64,000 bases of DNA from Odobenus rosmarus divergens. Its lineage: Eukaryota; Chordata; Mammalia; Carnivora; Odobenidae. This document shows, in pieces, positions 46,080 to 58,379 of the stretch. The notes under the pieces are model-generated. The model worked only from the letters and a program-made list of their open reading frames with translations, searched no databases and was not told the DNA's origin. Numbering within the stretch: the stretch's first letter is position 1; each line of letters begins with the position of its first letter. Position numbers and translations under genes: made by a program. The stretch spans positions 247,419 to 311,418 of the forward strand of contig NW_004452171.1 in assembly GCF_000321225.1 (NCBI RefSeq), given 5' to 3'.

Positions 46080-46325
46080 TGAAAGGGGTTAAGAGGTAAA
46101 AACTTCCAGTTATGAAATAAATAAGTCACAGGGATGAAAAGTACAGCATGGGGAATATAGCCAATAATATCATAATGACATTGTATGGTGACCGATGGCA
46201 ACTACACTTATCATGGTGAGCATAGCTTAATGTATAACATTGTCGAATCACTAGGTTGCACACCTGAAACTAATACAACATTGTATATCAAATATACTTC
46301 AATACAAAAATAATAAATTTAAAAA
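46080..46325 (+). mobile_element. L1 (L1MA-like) 3' end, sense
   Basis: aaaggggttaagaggtaaaa, cttccagttatgaaataaat, gcatggggaatatagccaat, tgtatggtgaccgatggcaa, gttgcacacctgaaactaat and tatacttcaatacaaaaata follow the L1 3' UTR to its A-rich end. It contains no ORF2. Of the same general family as the antisense copy at 27373-27945, in the opposite orientation. Confidence 0.85.
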
Positions 46326-47636
46326 TGATAATGTGTATACACATATGTTAGCATAAATCTCTTTCTCTCTCTGTTTCTTCTATTGTGGTGTTTTTGTCAT
46401 CTCAAATTGTCTAAGGACCCCAAGGCTTTCTTTATCTGAAAGGAATTATTCTTAATTCCAAATCCCAAATGAAGGCCAAAGAGAAAGAGCTGCAAAGTCA
46501 AATCTATTTGTGGTGATTTTGCTTTAGTTATCAACCCAGGTTTGCCCTTGCTGATCTATACCCTTGTGAGAATAGTAATGATGCTCACATAGTGTTCCAA
46601 AATGACAGTCTTTGGTTCACATGTTAATGCTCATCCTTCTGTTTCCCTTGTCACTCTGTTAGCCAGAATGGAGGGATTCAGAGAGGCTTCTAGGCTCAGC
46701 TATAAACTCCTGAAACCAATGCTTCCAAACACAGCCACATACTGTGCCAAGACTAGCCAGCAAAGCTTAAACTTTGGTGTAAGCCTTGGAGAACCAGCTC
46801 TGAATCCCTCCCTCCTGTGAGCTCCTCATTAAACCTTGGTATTTTTTCTCCACCAGCAGCTCTCTCAATCAGGGCCATCCCATCAGCCTCCCCTACCTAA
46901 AAAATTTAGGAAGTGAGAAGCAGAAACTCAGGGACATCACCTCCAGAAGGCCTTAGGATCCCCACACCCATCTACTTGTCTTCGGGTCAATGCAAACTAA
47001 AGAACGTATCAATCATCAAATCTTACTCTTCTCATAGTATATTTGGGGCTTAGATGTGAAATGACACAGAAAGGGCAAAGCTTTTAAAAATGGCATTTGA
47101 TTTTGGTCCAAATCTGAGGATTGCTCTACCCACTACTAACAACTATAATAATACGTGTAATTTCACTTTTAGCAGTGTAGAGAAGACACAGAAAGGATGT
47201 AAATATCTCAACAGAGAAATAGGATTACAGCTGCAATATCCCTTCACCTTTCCCATATACCATAACCTCATCACAGGAGTGAAATACCATTATCCTTACG
47301 CTCAGGAGGAGAGGATTCTATACTTTGGGGAGGGAATATTTGAGGCCATTTGAGAATTCTGCCCACCGTGATGCTAAATATTTATCTATAGCTTTATCGT
47401 CATCTGTCTGTTTTTGAGGATTACCAATTGGTTTGCTTCTATAAGAAAATGGGATAACTTGTACTGTTTGTCTGACCTCTTGTATTTCAATTGTTGTAAT
47501 AATTTTAATTCATCAAGAGTCTTTTTTTATGTTACCTTTATTCCTTAGCCATAATGCTGCAGTTTTTAGCATAAGTTCTATAGTTAAATGGAATTAGCGC
47601 TTACCAGTAGAATTTTCACCCATTTTTTCTCTGCTT
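46326..47636. other. Mostly unannotated; possible end of an ancient repeat
   Basis: At 47264-47370, taacctcatcacaggagtga ... gaattctgcccaccgtgatg resembles the end of the same unassigned repeat family as 39669-40110. The rest shows nothing recognisable. Confidence 0.4.
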
Positions 47637-47652
47637 CTAATTTCTTTATCTT

Positions 47653-47813
47653 TTTTCAGAGGTGGTGGAGGGGCAGAGAGAGAGAGAGAATCTTAAGCAG
47701 CCCTCACGCTCAGCATGGAGCCCTATGCGGGGCTCGATCTCAGGACCCTGAAATCATGACCTGAGCTGAAATCAAGAGTCAGTTACTAAACCCACTGAGC
47801 CACCCAGGCACCC
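47653..47813 (-). mobile_element. Can-SINE, antisense, lacking most of the AT-rich tail
   Basis: It starts in the GA-rich tract (ggtggtggaggggcagagag) with only tttt before it; the usual ttatttattt tail complement is absent. Head complement gccacccaggcacccc is intact. The 16-bp duplication ctaatttctttatctt is exact at 47637-47652 and 47814-47829, so the short tail probably dates from insertion or from later loss between the duplications. Confidence 0.95.
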
Positions 47814-47829
47814 CTAATTTCTTTATCTT

Positions 47830-48220
47830 GATCTCTTGGATAGGTGGATATAAACGTCATATTTGGAAGGGCGAATATTTCATTTTGCCTTCTTTATTAA
47901 ATGACACTTCACCTGGTTAGGATATTCTTGGTCATACCTTATTCTCTTTTGAAATTTGTAGACAGTAATCTCATGACCTCTGGCATTGAAAATTGTGGGG
48001 TCATCAAAAGTTCAACATACTGATCTTGTGGGTGGCTGGCTCTATTTGTGTTGAAACCTAAACTATTCTGTCTTTGTCACCGATGTTCAAAAACTTAACC
48101 ACAGTATGTTCTAATGCCAATTACCTTATATGTTTTTTTTTTTCTTTTCCTAACACATAGAATGAAATGTGTTGTTCCTATCTGAGCGTTCATTTTCTCC
48201 TTGGTTTCAGAGACAATTGT
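47830..48220 (-). mobile_element. Possible ancient L1 fragment, antisense
   Basis: ggttaggatattcttggtcat, gaaatttgtagacagtaatctcatgacctctggcattgaaaatt and the following phrases recall antisense 5' regions of old L1. Diverged; tentative. The SINE at 47653 would lie at its edge. Confidence 0.35.
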
Positions 48221-49110
48221 CTCTTTTAAATATGCAGAATAGTTTCTTCTGCTGCATTTGTTGGATGCTTTGTATTAAGGATGCCAAGCATTCTTACACT
48301 CCACTGCTTTTGTCCATTCTGCACTACATTTGCAACATGGAGGTTGGGGTCTTGTTCTGTTTTATTTGGTTTTACCTTTATTCTGTTTTCTAAGGACATG
48401 GGAGTGGGTATAGAGGGAGATCCTCTGAAACTGCTTGAGTGTTTTCTCAAGGACACTTGTTCTGGTCTTTCTTCTGAAGCCTGAACATCCTGTTCCAGGA
48501 CCCATTGCAAACAGTCAAGATAGCATTCTATTCTCTTCAGGCTGTGGTTCATTGTCCCAGCGCAGGACAGTTCCATGGAACATGTCCTGACAGCCATTCC
48601 GGTCACTGCTGCAGGCTAGTGATGGAGGTAGTGTGAATCTACTTAGAAAATTTCTCTTGATTTTCCTCAAGGCTACCCATTTGTGCCTTTCTCTCTCTCT
48701 TATCTGATCTCCTTCCTCTGAACCAAAACTCTAAATGAAACATGTCAGTGTTTTCTCTCCTCTCTACTGGGATTGGAATTTAGGAAGCTACTGTAAGAAG
48801 TGTCAGACTCTTCTATTGCTTTCTTTGGCCCCTCATTTTGCAAGATTTGTTTGGTTTGAATCTCACCAATTGGTATTAGTGTGGGTTACAGAAGGCTGTA
48901 GGGAAGCAGGAGTTCATAAAAGAGAGGAAGAACTATCTCTTCATACTGAAAAATTGTTAAGAATTATAATTTTGTTACTTTCAAAGCATATGATAGCTAA
49001 AAAACTATATAACAGTCTCAGATGAGTCTTTATGGGATGTATTTCAATTAACGCAAATATTTTATTTGTATCATTATTTATAGCCTCATATTGATGAAGT
49101 CTTAAAAATA
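48221..49110. other. Unannotated non-coding stretch
   Basis: Frames up to 126 codons on minus (48226-48606) have no domain. Possibly a continuation of old LINE sequence, but not recognisable. Confidence 0.4.
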
Positions 49111-49283
49111 TGATTTCTCAAAAAGTGACCCATAGAAACTTTGGTTCAGAATTGCCTGGCATGATTGATTAAAATGGAGAGTCACAGAAGTCGTCCCACA
49201 TCTATAGAATAAGAACCTCTGGAATTGATAAGGAATGTGATCTTTAATAAGTTCCTTCTGCACACTGAAGTTTAAGAATTCTC
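49111..49283 (+). mobile_element. hAT-Charlie MITE (MER5-like), degraded
   Basis: atgatttctcaaaaagtgac at one end and gaagtttaagaattctctt at the other are inverted-repeat-like (complement of tttctca...). Between them ggttcagaattgcctggcat, gataagaatg-like and cctctggaatt follow the MER5 pattern. About 170 bp, no coding capacity. Confidence 0.55.
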
Positions 49284-49950
49284 TTAGAATGAATGAAAAG
49301 AGAGCTTATTGTCTTACCTTAACACCCACAAGCACATACAAATACATGTTCATATATCACATCTCATCTATGTTATTATAATGTCATTCAAATAATTCAT
49401 TTTTTAAATAAATCAGAATGCCTGGATTTGAATTGTGGCTTTGCTATCAAATAACATAATTTAAGGTAACGTAACTTGATATAGTGAAAAAAGAACTTGG
49501 CTAGTGTCAATTCAATTTCTCACATAATGTGTATAACTGTAAATATTTATATCAGAAAAATAGACAATTTCTATAGTCAACAAGATTAGACACAAATATT
49601 TAATATACATTCAGCACCCTCCACAATTGGCACATCCTGCCTAGTTACAAGCTTATTCCCTATTATTTGAACCATATCAAGCTATTTTCCATTCCATGAA
49701 CATGCCATGACATTTCAAGATCTTCCTTCTCTTAAAATGTTTGTGAATGTATTTTGGATTCTCATTCATGCTGTATGGTTCCATTCAAATAACCCCTCTC
49801 TTGAGACTTTCCCTAATACTTCTGGTATTAGTTGCACACTATTCTTTCAAGGCATTTTGTTTTTATAACTACAGTATGACATGTATTGCATTATGATTGG
49901 GAGTATATATATTTGCAGTCTCCAGTAGACTATGTATTCCTTGAAGTCAG
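49284..49950. other. Unannotated AT-rich stretch
   Basis: No named repeat or gene. Confidence 0.45.
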
Positions 49951-50047
49951 GAAATACATACATATATATATATATACATATACATATATACACACACACA
50001 TATACATGTATATATAAAATATACATACACTTATATATCTATATAAG
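49951..50047. repeat. (TA)n(CA)n(TA)n compound microsatellite
   Basis: acatacatatatatatatat, acatatacatatatacacac, acacatatacatgtatatat, then atacatacacttatatatct. Partly self-complementary, similar in design to 36743-36816. Confidence 0.92.
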
Positions 50048-53000
50048 TTTTCAGTATGAGAACATTTTCTCACCAGTGAACTGCCCATTAGATTCTCATT
50101 CAGTATTGATAAAATTGAATTGGAAATCATGTTTAGTAAGCCACATCATTGAAATATGTTATTTTACAACAAACCTTTGCAAACAGACGGTTGAATATGT
50201 TGTGAAATCTAAGACAAATAAATCACCTTCTTTACCGTAAATCTAAGAGATCCCTGAAATAGCACTGAAGGAAAACTTAGACTTGTTTTGTGAAGTTAGA
50301 TTTTGCAGGTCTGAACTAAATGTTTTTCTTCTTTCTGGAGTAAAACTCTTAGAGAGTTTAGAGCAGCTTAGAGCAGTTTTAGAGCAGAAATGGTATCACA
50401 TCACACTTAAAATAGATGCCAGACACAGAGGTCTAAATATCTTCCTTCTTACTCGCTGCCATACACTCTTGCCCACCAGTTTATTTTTAAATTTGTCTGC
50501 TAAAACCAAGATGTGTTGTGTAAGGGAAAAGGAGACATGGGAATATCACCTCTTAGAGAGTCCTATCCTTACCAACTGTCATGCTCTGAATTACCATTTT
50601 GTTAAAGTGGATTTTATAATATCTGTCTTAGATATCATAATAACAATGCATTATTCTGACACAGAAGGCCTCATTCAATACATGACACATTGCATGAAAA
50701 ATTTGAAGTGAAAAATCATTGGGAAGATGGCATTGTTCTTTGCATTTTCTTTTGGGGACGGATACATGTCTGTGGAGTTGGAAAAGATGCAAGGTATAAA
50801 TATTATAATTTCTAGAGTGAACTTCAAGAGCAACAGGATTCATTCCATTCTTCGACGGTCAAGGAGAGTTGTCATGGAGAATAAAGATTGAATAAAAGCA
50901 GTAAGAAATTCGGAAGAGTTTCTGCATGGCCAGTGGGGAAACTTCTATTTGGGGAGAAAAAATAGAGAAATGTCTTCTTCTGAGCCATTGAGTAGGGCAC
51001 TAAAAGTGGTGTATTTTTATTTTTTTCTCAATATATGAAAAAATAAGCAATTAGGGTTCTCTTCTTAGATATGCATGGCAGCAGCTGGGTTTTTAAGAAC
51101 AGCCCAGTCTTTTATACATGTTTGTCCAAAAAAACATGAAATTTTTGAACACATTTGTTATCAGGACCAAGGTCCACCACTAAAATCTCAGAAAACATTG
51201 TTTTTCCCCATCATGTCATTTAATAGGACTTAAATATTTCATCACAGGAAATGAGTTTGAAAAGAATATTACAATATTCTGCTTTCCTTCCCTTCTTATA
51301 AATTAAACCTGAAGTGTTAATTGTGTTCATCAATTACCAAGAGGGGGAACACTTGGTACTAGTCTGAGTCATAGGATATGGAGGGTGGGTGGTGCTTCAA
51401 AACCTTAACAAAACTAAAATAATATCAGTGTAGATGAGTAAATCGGAAAATACACACCCATTTTAAATGGGAAGATTACTATTTCCTTAATAAAATGAGT
51501 AGTTCCTTCCTTTTGTATAAAATTATCTTGATAATGCTACCCAGTAAAATGCTGTTAATTTGATGGTGGTTCCATCAAGTGTCTCTATTTCTCGATGGAC
51601 TAGATACACTCCCTATCTTTAAAATACCACTTCCTTAAATTTCTATTAATTGAAAGACATTTCCCAGAAATTTGATATTTAATCAAATGTGCATTCATTT
51701 AATGGGGTGCACGCAGACATCCAAGAAAAGCGGTTCCATTGAAAACTCTGCTGTGTTTATCTTTTCACAGACTGTCTACAATATATTTTCTCCCACTCAC
51801 ATTTGAACTATGTGAGAATGTCTGTGTGAACATAGGGTGAGGATGGCTGAAAGGTAGCACCTGTGGAAGCAATTAATTCACCCTATAATATTCAGTCGAT
51901 CAATAGGGCAAAGGACAGTTTTTAAACAGCATTATGGTGTCTTTGATTTATGGTGTTTACTGCAGAGTCTGAGTTGCTGCCCTAGAAAATGTTTCCTCTA
52001 TAAAGTATAACTAATAATATATATCAATCTCTCTTTTGTACCATTCATGCTTGTACACTATTTAAGTAGACAAAGTGCCTTAATGTGGAATAGTGAAAGA
52101 TCTCTGAAAAGATATGTATTAGACTTCACCAGCCAATTTCACTGGGTTTGTTAGTTTCTTAATTTGTTGACTTGGTTTCTTATTAAAACATAGTCTACAA
52201 AGATGGGCTTAGCGGTGATTAATGAGATGGGAATCACAGATGCTTTTTGTCTGTTTCTTTCCACACCATTCCAAGCCCAGGCCCTTTAAACATGTTTTCT
52301 ACTTTAATGGACTAGATATCTTAACCAGGGTAAGGTACACATAGTTTTTAAATTATTCTTCCTGTGATTCTTAACATGGGAGTTTTCCACAGTAGAAAGT
52401 TAGAGATGAAGTGAAAGAAGCCAATTATTGTCATCTTTTGCTGGGGCCCAAGTTAGCAACAACACACACACACACACACACACACAGAAACATTGATATA
52501 AGAGAATTATCTCAACACAAGAAGCAACTTGGTTATATTTAAAGATATTTTATTAGTCTTTACCAACGAGTTTTTTTCTCTAACACCCAGAACATGTCTC
52601 CAAATGATCACAAATCAGTTATCTGAAGGGGTCTCGAAAGCATGTTAATTAAATGATATATTCTTACATCTTTATTTTTTAAATGGGAAAAATCAGACTT
52701 AGAAAATTGAAGTGACTTGCCCTTACATGTTCAGCATAAAAAGATCGTAAATCAAGATCCCCTGAATGTTTCCATTTACCCAATGGATCTCTCATCATTC
52801 AAACAATTTTTAGAATTCCTGTTCTAGATTAGTTTCTAGAGCTATTTTAGAAGACAAACAAGACTTCTGGTTTCATAGATATGATCTATAGGATGTTTTG
52901 TTTTGTTCTTCTGTCACAATTATATTACTTAACTTTATCCCCTGCTTAGTCATCAAACTTTGCTATACCATGACCTCCTTGGAGGCAAGTATCATATTAT

Positions 53001-53114
53001 ATTCCCATTGTATTTAGGACAATATCTGTTCCATTATTGAATTGATTATCTACTTATCGATAAAATATGTGCAAAATATATGTATTTTTTCACACATAAC
53101 CATATCTAAAAGCA
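50048..53114. other. Long unannotated stretch with two small repeats
   Basis: It contains a three-copy ttagagcag repeat at 50353-50385 and the CA microsatellite at 52459-52486. The 142-codon frame at 50283-50711 shows no domain. No named interspersed repeat was recognised in these 3 kb, the longest such stretch of the window. Confidence 0.5.
52459..52486. repeat. (CA)n dinucleotide microsatellite
   Basis: About 12 uninterrupted ac units after aacaacaac-like sequence. Likely length-variable. Confidence 0.95.
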
Positions 53115-53127
53115 TGGACTGAAATAT

Positions 53128-53301
53128 CTTTTTTTGATTTGAGAGAGAGAGAATGAGAGAGAGAGGATGGGGGGGAGGGTCAGAGGGAGAGGCAGACTCC
53201 CTGCTCAGCAGGGAGCCGGATGGGGGACTCTATCCTGGGACTCCAGGATCATGACCTGAGCCAAAGGCAGTCACTTAACCAACTGAGCTACCCAGGTACC
53301 C
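53128..53301 (-). mobile_element. Can-SINE, antisense
   Basis: T-run then gatttgagagagagagaatg, a G-run (gggggggag), ctccctgctcagcagggag, and head complement gctacccaggtaccc. The 13-bp duplication tggactgaaatat is exact at 53115-53127 and 53302-53314. Confidence 0.95.
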
Positions 53302-53314
53302 TGGACTGAAATAT

Positions 53315-54475
53315 TCTTGACTAAACTATTTTGAAGTCTCTTCTTGCCAAAATCTTGAAATTCGATCTCTATATATTTGTCTTTAGGATATCACTATTAC
53401 TGTTGTTATTCATAGATTAATTTTGAGACTCTAAAAACAGCCTATGCTAATGGTATGATAACCTAACTGTCTAAACAATTAAAAATGTTAATGATTGGAT
53501 CAGAGTAATTTTTTTTTCTATTATTGTTATTTCATGCCTGAAATATTCAGTGCTTGGGTTTATGTTTCTATAAATGGCATAAAAAAAAGAGTCTTTATAG
53601 CAGATCCTAAAATGACTGTGTGGATTTCAAGTAATGTTTTCCAATAGAAAGAAAGTGTAAATCTTTTGTGTAGTTGAGTGCTAAAAAGGCTTATTGATCA
53701 GTGTCAACAGGTGGAACCAAGACACATGGTCCTAATCTGTGCCTTTGTAACTATGTTAACCACGAGAAGACAATTTTTCCAATGAATCAAGAAAATGAAT
53801 ATGAATTTTTTGTTCAACCCTTCAGAGTCCCAGAGTGCAAGCCAGAAAGTCCAAGGGGATCTTCTATGGTATATTTGAGAAGTCTAGGTTATATATTTTG
53901 CCTAGAACTACTTCTAGAGAACTATGATAGCCATTTTTAGAAAATCACTGTGGTTATTTGGGCCAGTGTCAAGGTAACACTTTCCAAAATACTACGATCA
54001 GGAAAATTTGCATGTCTCAAAGCTATCTGAAGTTGATGGAGTCTGTGGTTACTTAAAGATCAGCTGCTCTTATTGGATTAGGTAGAATTGAGTTATGATC
54101 TGGACACTGATTGTGAATGTTCTGAACACACTCTTTCCCTTCACATGATCTAACGTGCCATGATTTCTGACCCTCCCCATCCCAGTAATTTTTCCTTGGG
54201 AAGTACGTTGTTCAGCCTTTTAAAACTGTCACCTACTATTGTATATTATTCTCTGGAGGTTGAGTCACAAGCACAAGATATACTGACAATATGATGGTCT
54301 ATTATTAAATGGGAAGACATATAATTGGTATAGAATATGTCAAGCCCTTACTACAATGCCAATAAGTCTTAGTCATTGTTATCATTATTATTATGTGCTC
54401 TCCAAAGCTTTTGCTTAGCCGTTGAATCAACCTTTTGAACAAATGTTTATTGTCAGATAAAACCTCTACTGAGTT
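53315..54475. other. Unannotated non-coding stretch
   Basis: No named repeat or gene. Confidence 0.45.
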
Positions 54476-54490
54476 TTTAGCTTTATTTTT

Positions 54491-54655
54491 TAAAAAGATT
54501 TTATTTATTTATTTATTTGTCAGAGAGAGAGCACAAGTGGGGGGAGTGGCAGGCAGAGGGAGAAGTGGGCTCCCTGCTGAGCAAGGAGCCTGATGCAGGA
54601 CTCACGACCTGAGCTGAAGGCACACTCTTAACCGACTGAGCCACCCAGGCATCCC
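54491..54655 (-). mobile_element. Can-SINE, antisense, with internal deletion
   Basis: taaaaagattttatttattt start, GA tract with gtggggggagtggcaggcag, ctccctgctgagcaaggag, then gcaggactcacgacctgagc: the B-box segment normally between aggactc and cacgacctg is missing. The head complement gccacccaggcatccc is present. The 15-bp duplication tttagctttattttt is exact at 54476-54490 and 54656-54670. Confidence 0.96.
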
Positions 54656-54670
54656 TTTAGCTTTATTTTT

Positions 54671-55454
54671 GTGTGCTTGTTTTTTGTTTTCTTTGGGGGT
54701 GGGAGGGCAGGATTATTTGTCTTCTTGGACTATTTTGAATTCAATCTTCTCCTTAATCTGCATTTCAGCAGGTGATTCTTCAGACACAAAATGCAGAATT
54801 TTTCATTTGTCATTCCTAACTTGTAGTTACAGACCAAGCAATTCAAATTTTTAAAATTATTTACCATCTTGATTTACAAAGTACTACATTGATTTTACTG
54901 TAGAGATTCATGACATCTTCCAAATGAATAGGCATTTTTTGTGTGTTTTCTTATGGATTCCTCTATAATACTTACAACATAAGTTATATAGTGCACTTTT
55001 ATGAGCATGCAAGTGTTGGGCGAATAGAAAGGGATAGAAAAAATGAACCAAGAGAGCAAAGAGAATTCCCTATGATGAAGCCTTTCAGATAAGTAACAGA
55101 TTCTCAGAATCCTGGATAAAACTTTCCCAAGCAGAGATTTACCATACGAGAAACTGAGATGGACACATTGTTTTCAAGATACAGGGAAATTTTTTGGTTC
55201 TATTAAAATCAGAACAAAAGTGTTCAAGACATTCTCCTCTTTGATTTCCCTATGTGCCTTCAAAAGTCTTTTCTTCTTGTCTTTTTCATGAATTTGTTAT
55301 TAAATGCATTCTCTGGGGTACCTGGATTATTAAGAAATGTTTTCTCCCTATAACAGAGGATGGAGTGCAGTTAGAGCAAATATGAATGCTGATCTCCACA
55401 AGCAGAAAAATAAATGAAACACGTTTCAGGGAGGTCAAGACAAGAGGTCTTGTG
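54671..55454. other. Unannotated non-coding stretch
   Basis: No named repeat or gene. Confidence 0.45.
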
Positions 55455-55905
55455 CTGTCTGTCAGAAATCACTTTCAGCTGATAGAAAACTGAAAAACAG
55501 TGGCTTATATAAATTAGGAGTTTATTTTTCCCTCACATAGAAGTCTGGAAGAGGCTACCCAGGGATGGTCTGGCAAGCATGTAATGCCATTACCAATTCA
55601 GGGTCCTTTTAGCTTCTGCTGTATCATTTCTTGTTCTTTCAAATTGGAGTCCATGCCCCAAAAAAGGAAGAGCAAAGGGAAAAGCAAAAAGAATTTGTCA
55701 TGGAGTCAGCCCTGTTACAGAGCTTGCTGGAAGCCTTCATTCAAGGGAGAGCTTATACTTCAATGGTTAAAGCTTAATCACATGGCCACCTCCATCTGTA
55801 AGTGAGGCTGGGAAATGTAGTTTTTTAGGTAGGTCATTATCACCTCCAACAAAATGGAGGGATGTTAATAAAAATGTCAGAGGAAAATGGGAGAGAATGT
55901 GTCTC
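55455..55905. mobile_element. Ancient interspersed repeat, family not assigned
   Basis: Phrases common to a recurrent mammalian repeat: cagtggcttatataaattag, tccctcacatagaagtctgg, aatcacatggccacctccat, gaggctgggaaatgtagttt and aaaatgggagagaatgtg. The overall order is that of a DNA transposon or LTR, but the family name is not certain. Confidence 0.5.
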
Positions 55906-56084
55906 TTACACATTACCTGTCTTTAATATTTATCTTAATCCTCCCCCTTTATTTTTCCTAGGAACTGCAATTTCCATGAACATGAGAGCTACTGGGGAAT
56001 CTGCTTCCTGACCTACTTAGTCCTATGCAGCCATACTGGTTGACCTGCTGCTGAGTACTGGCCTTTGTAGGAGTGTCAAACATT

Positions 56085-56300
56085 TTCTCTCTCTTCTTTT
56101 TTTTAGATTTTATTTATTTCTTTATTTGAGAGATAGAGAGAGTATGAGCAGGGGGAGGGGCAGAGGGGGAGGGAGAGGGACAAGCAGACTTGCCCTGAGC
56201 AAGGAGCCCACCGAGGGGCTCAATCTCAGGATCCCAAGATCATGGCCTGACCTGAAACGGAGAGTTGGACACTTAACTTACTGAGCCACCCAGTATGCCC
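56085..56300 (-). mobile_element. Can-SINE, antisense
   Basis: ttagattttatttatttctt start, GA tract gtatgagcagggggaggggc, gcccaccgaggggctcaatc, head complement gccacccagtatgcccc. Flanks caaacatt ... tcttctttt repeat at 56077 and 56301, an imperfect target duplication next to a T-rich run. Confidence 0.94.
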
Positions 56301-56316
56301 CAAACATTCTTCTTTT

Positions 56317-58379
56317 AAATTACACTCTAAACTACTTCTCATTTCACAAACATTTGAATCAAAAAAATAAAAATAAAAAAACAAAAGTCACAAGTGCTAG
56401 AAGATTATTTTGCAATATGTTGTTCAACTTTTCCAATCTCTTTCCTTCTGCCTCCAATCTATTCCCTAAATTGTCAATTGCACAGGACCACATTTTTTTC
56501 AATTAAAAAATGTGCAGGGAAGTAAATTAACAAATAGATTTTCTCAGTGACAAATAGAAAAAGGAAATTCTGCTTGCCTTCCATGAACCTATTTTGCCCA
56601 CATACCACAAATGTCCACAGTTCAATAATTTTGAGTTATGATTTTTTCAACACTTTAGAATCACAAAGGCCAGCTAGTCAAATTCCACACCCAAAGTACA
56701 TATCTCATTTAGAGAATCCCAGGCTCCTTTTCTAATACTTCCAGATTAGATTTGATTTCCTTGCTACTTGAAGCAGCAGAAAATCCCATTTGAGGATGTT
56801 TCATGATTGGAAATTCTTCCTATATTATAACCAACTGTTGTTCTATAACTTTTAATCCCTCACCTGGCTTCTATTCTTATACTGGGGGTTTGATTGAACT
56901 AATTCACATATTTCCATGATACGAGATCACATAAAAAAAATTACCTTGTCTGAGTAAGGGCTATAGCCTATAATATCTGTATTGTTTATATATAGTAGAA
57001 GGGTTGTGTGTATCCTGCACAGAGTTTTAACTTCTCCTCTACTAGCCTTAAACAAAACCAGAAGTCTTTGTTCTTGTGGTCAAGTTTCTTGAAACAACAT
57101 TAAAAGTACTTCATTACTTGTAATGTCTCAGGCCAGAAATGCAGTGGAAAATCATAATTAAAATCTATGTGAGTATTTTCACTTAATAAAAATATCTTCA
57201 CATCCACTCTCTCAATAGTTCAGGCCTACCTACTTCATGACATTTATGATGTGTAAATTGTTCCCTTTATCTGAACTTTTAGACTTAAGATGCCTCTACA
57301 CAATGGAAAATATGTCTCAAGAAAGTAGAGGAGTCAAGCTACTTGGCTTTCCTCATCCACCGTATCTCATTTCTATCAACAACTTAGCATGAGCCGTAAA
57401 TTTGGAAACAAGTTTATTCATGTTTTACCTATGTATGTAGGGAAATATCTTATTTTTTCCAATGATAGTCACTTTTCCTAAATAAAACAACAACAAAAGT
57501 AGTCCCTCCAAAGTTTCTGAATTCTGTTTTTCTGTGACACAGTGTCCTACCACGTCCCCTGATGGAACCCAGCCTCTTTTACTAAGAGAACCACAGTCAC
57601 TTAGGTAATCTTCTTAAACTCTGAATACTAGAACAGATGGTCCAGGCAAGTATGAAGTTCAGCTGCCCATTCCATAACAACTGTACTGCTTTAAATGATT
57701 AGGGGAATCACGGCAGCCAGGAAATGTTTATTGTTTTGGAAAGAGGGTGGGTCAGGATGGGATTTCACTTTCACTCTTTCCTAGAGGAAAATATTCATCC
57801 AACAGATCCTCTGTGACACATCAGACCTACAGTCTCCATTTGCCAACTGTCAAGGCATCCGATGGTTAAGGCAACTGGGAAGGGTAGCAAGAAAATAAAT
57901 GGACTCCTAGCCAAGCAAATGCCAATTATAGTTTGTTTTAAGTGTGCTAGGAAGGATGGCAGGAGGCCAACAGCATGGTGGATGGACAGGGGTTGTTTAA
58001 AGGGCACATAGCAAAGGCTATAGCCTGTGGAATTCCAAAAAGACATGATTGGCATGGGGACAGATGGAATGGGGGTGGCCAGGCTCTTTCAAAGATGACT
58101 TGTACTCTGTGCCAGTCAAACTATTCTTTCACATATAGTTCAAAGCCTCTGTGTATGATGGGAATTTTGAGACAAAGAGAATGATTTTTTGAAAGTTTTA
58201 ACATGATTAACATAATTTTAATCAGGAGAGTCATCACGTACTAGTGACTGGTGAGGCTTTATCAATAGGCAATCCAAACCCATTTGGAGAAGACAAAGAA
58301 AGGGGGGATTTTCTTCAGTGTGACCAATTCTCTGGATCAGAGTGTAGCTGGGGTACAGGGATACAGGAGAGCCTGGCTC
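56317..58379. other. Unannotated non-coding stretch
   Basis: An A-rich patch lies at 56359-56389. No named repeat or gene in about 2 kb. Confidence 0.45.

Noticed and set aside
50283..50711. 142-codon plus-strand open frame
   Set aside because: No domain or family resemblance; the start lies in a small ttagagcag repeat.
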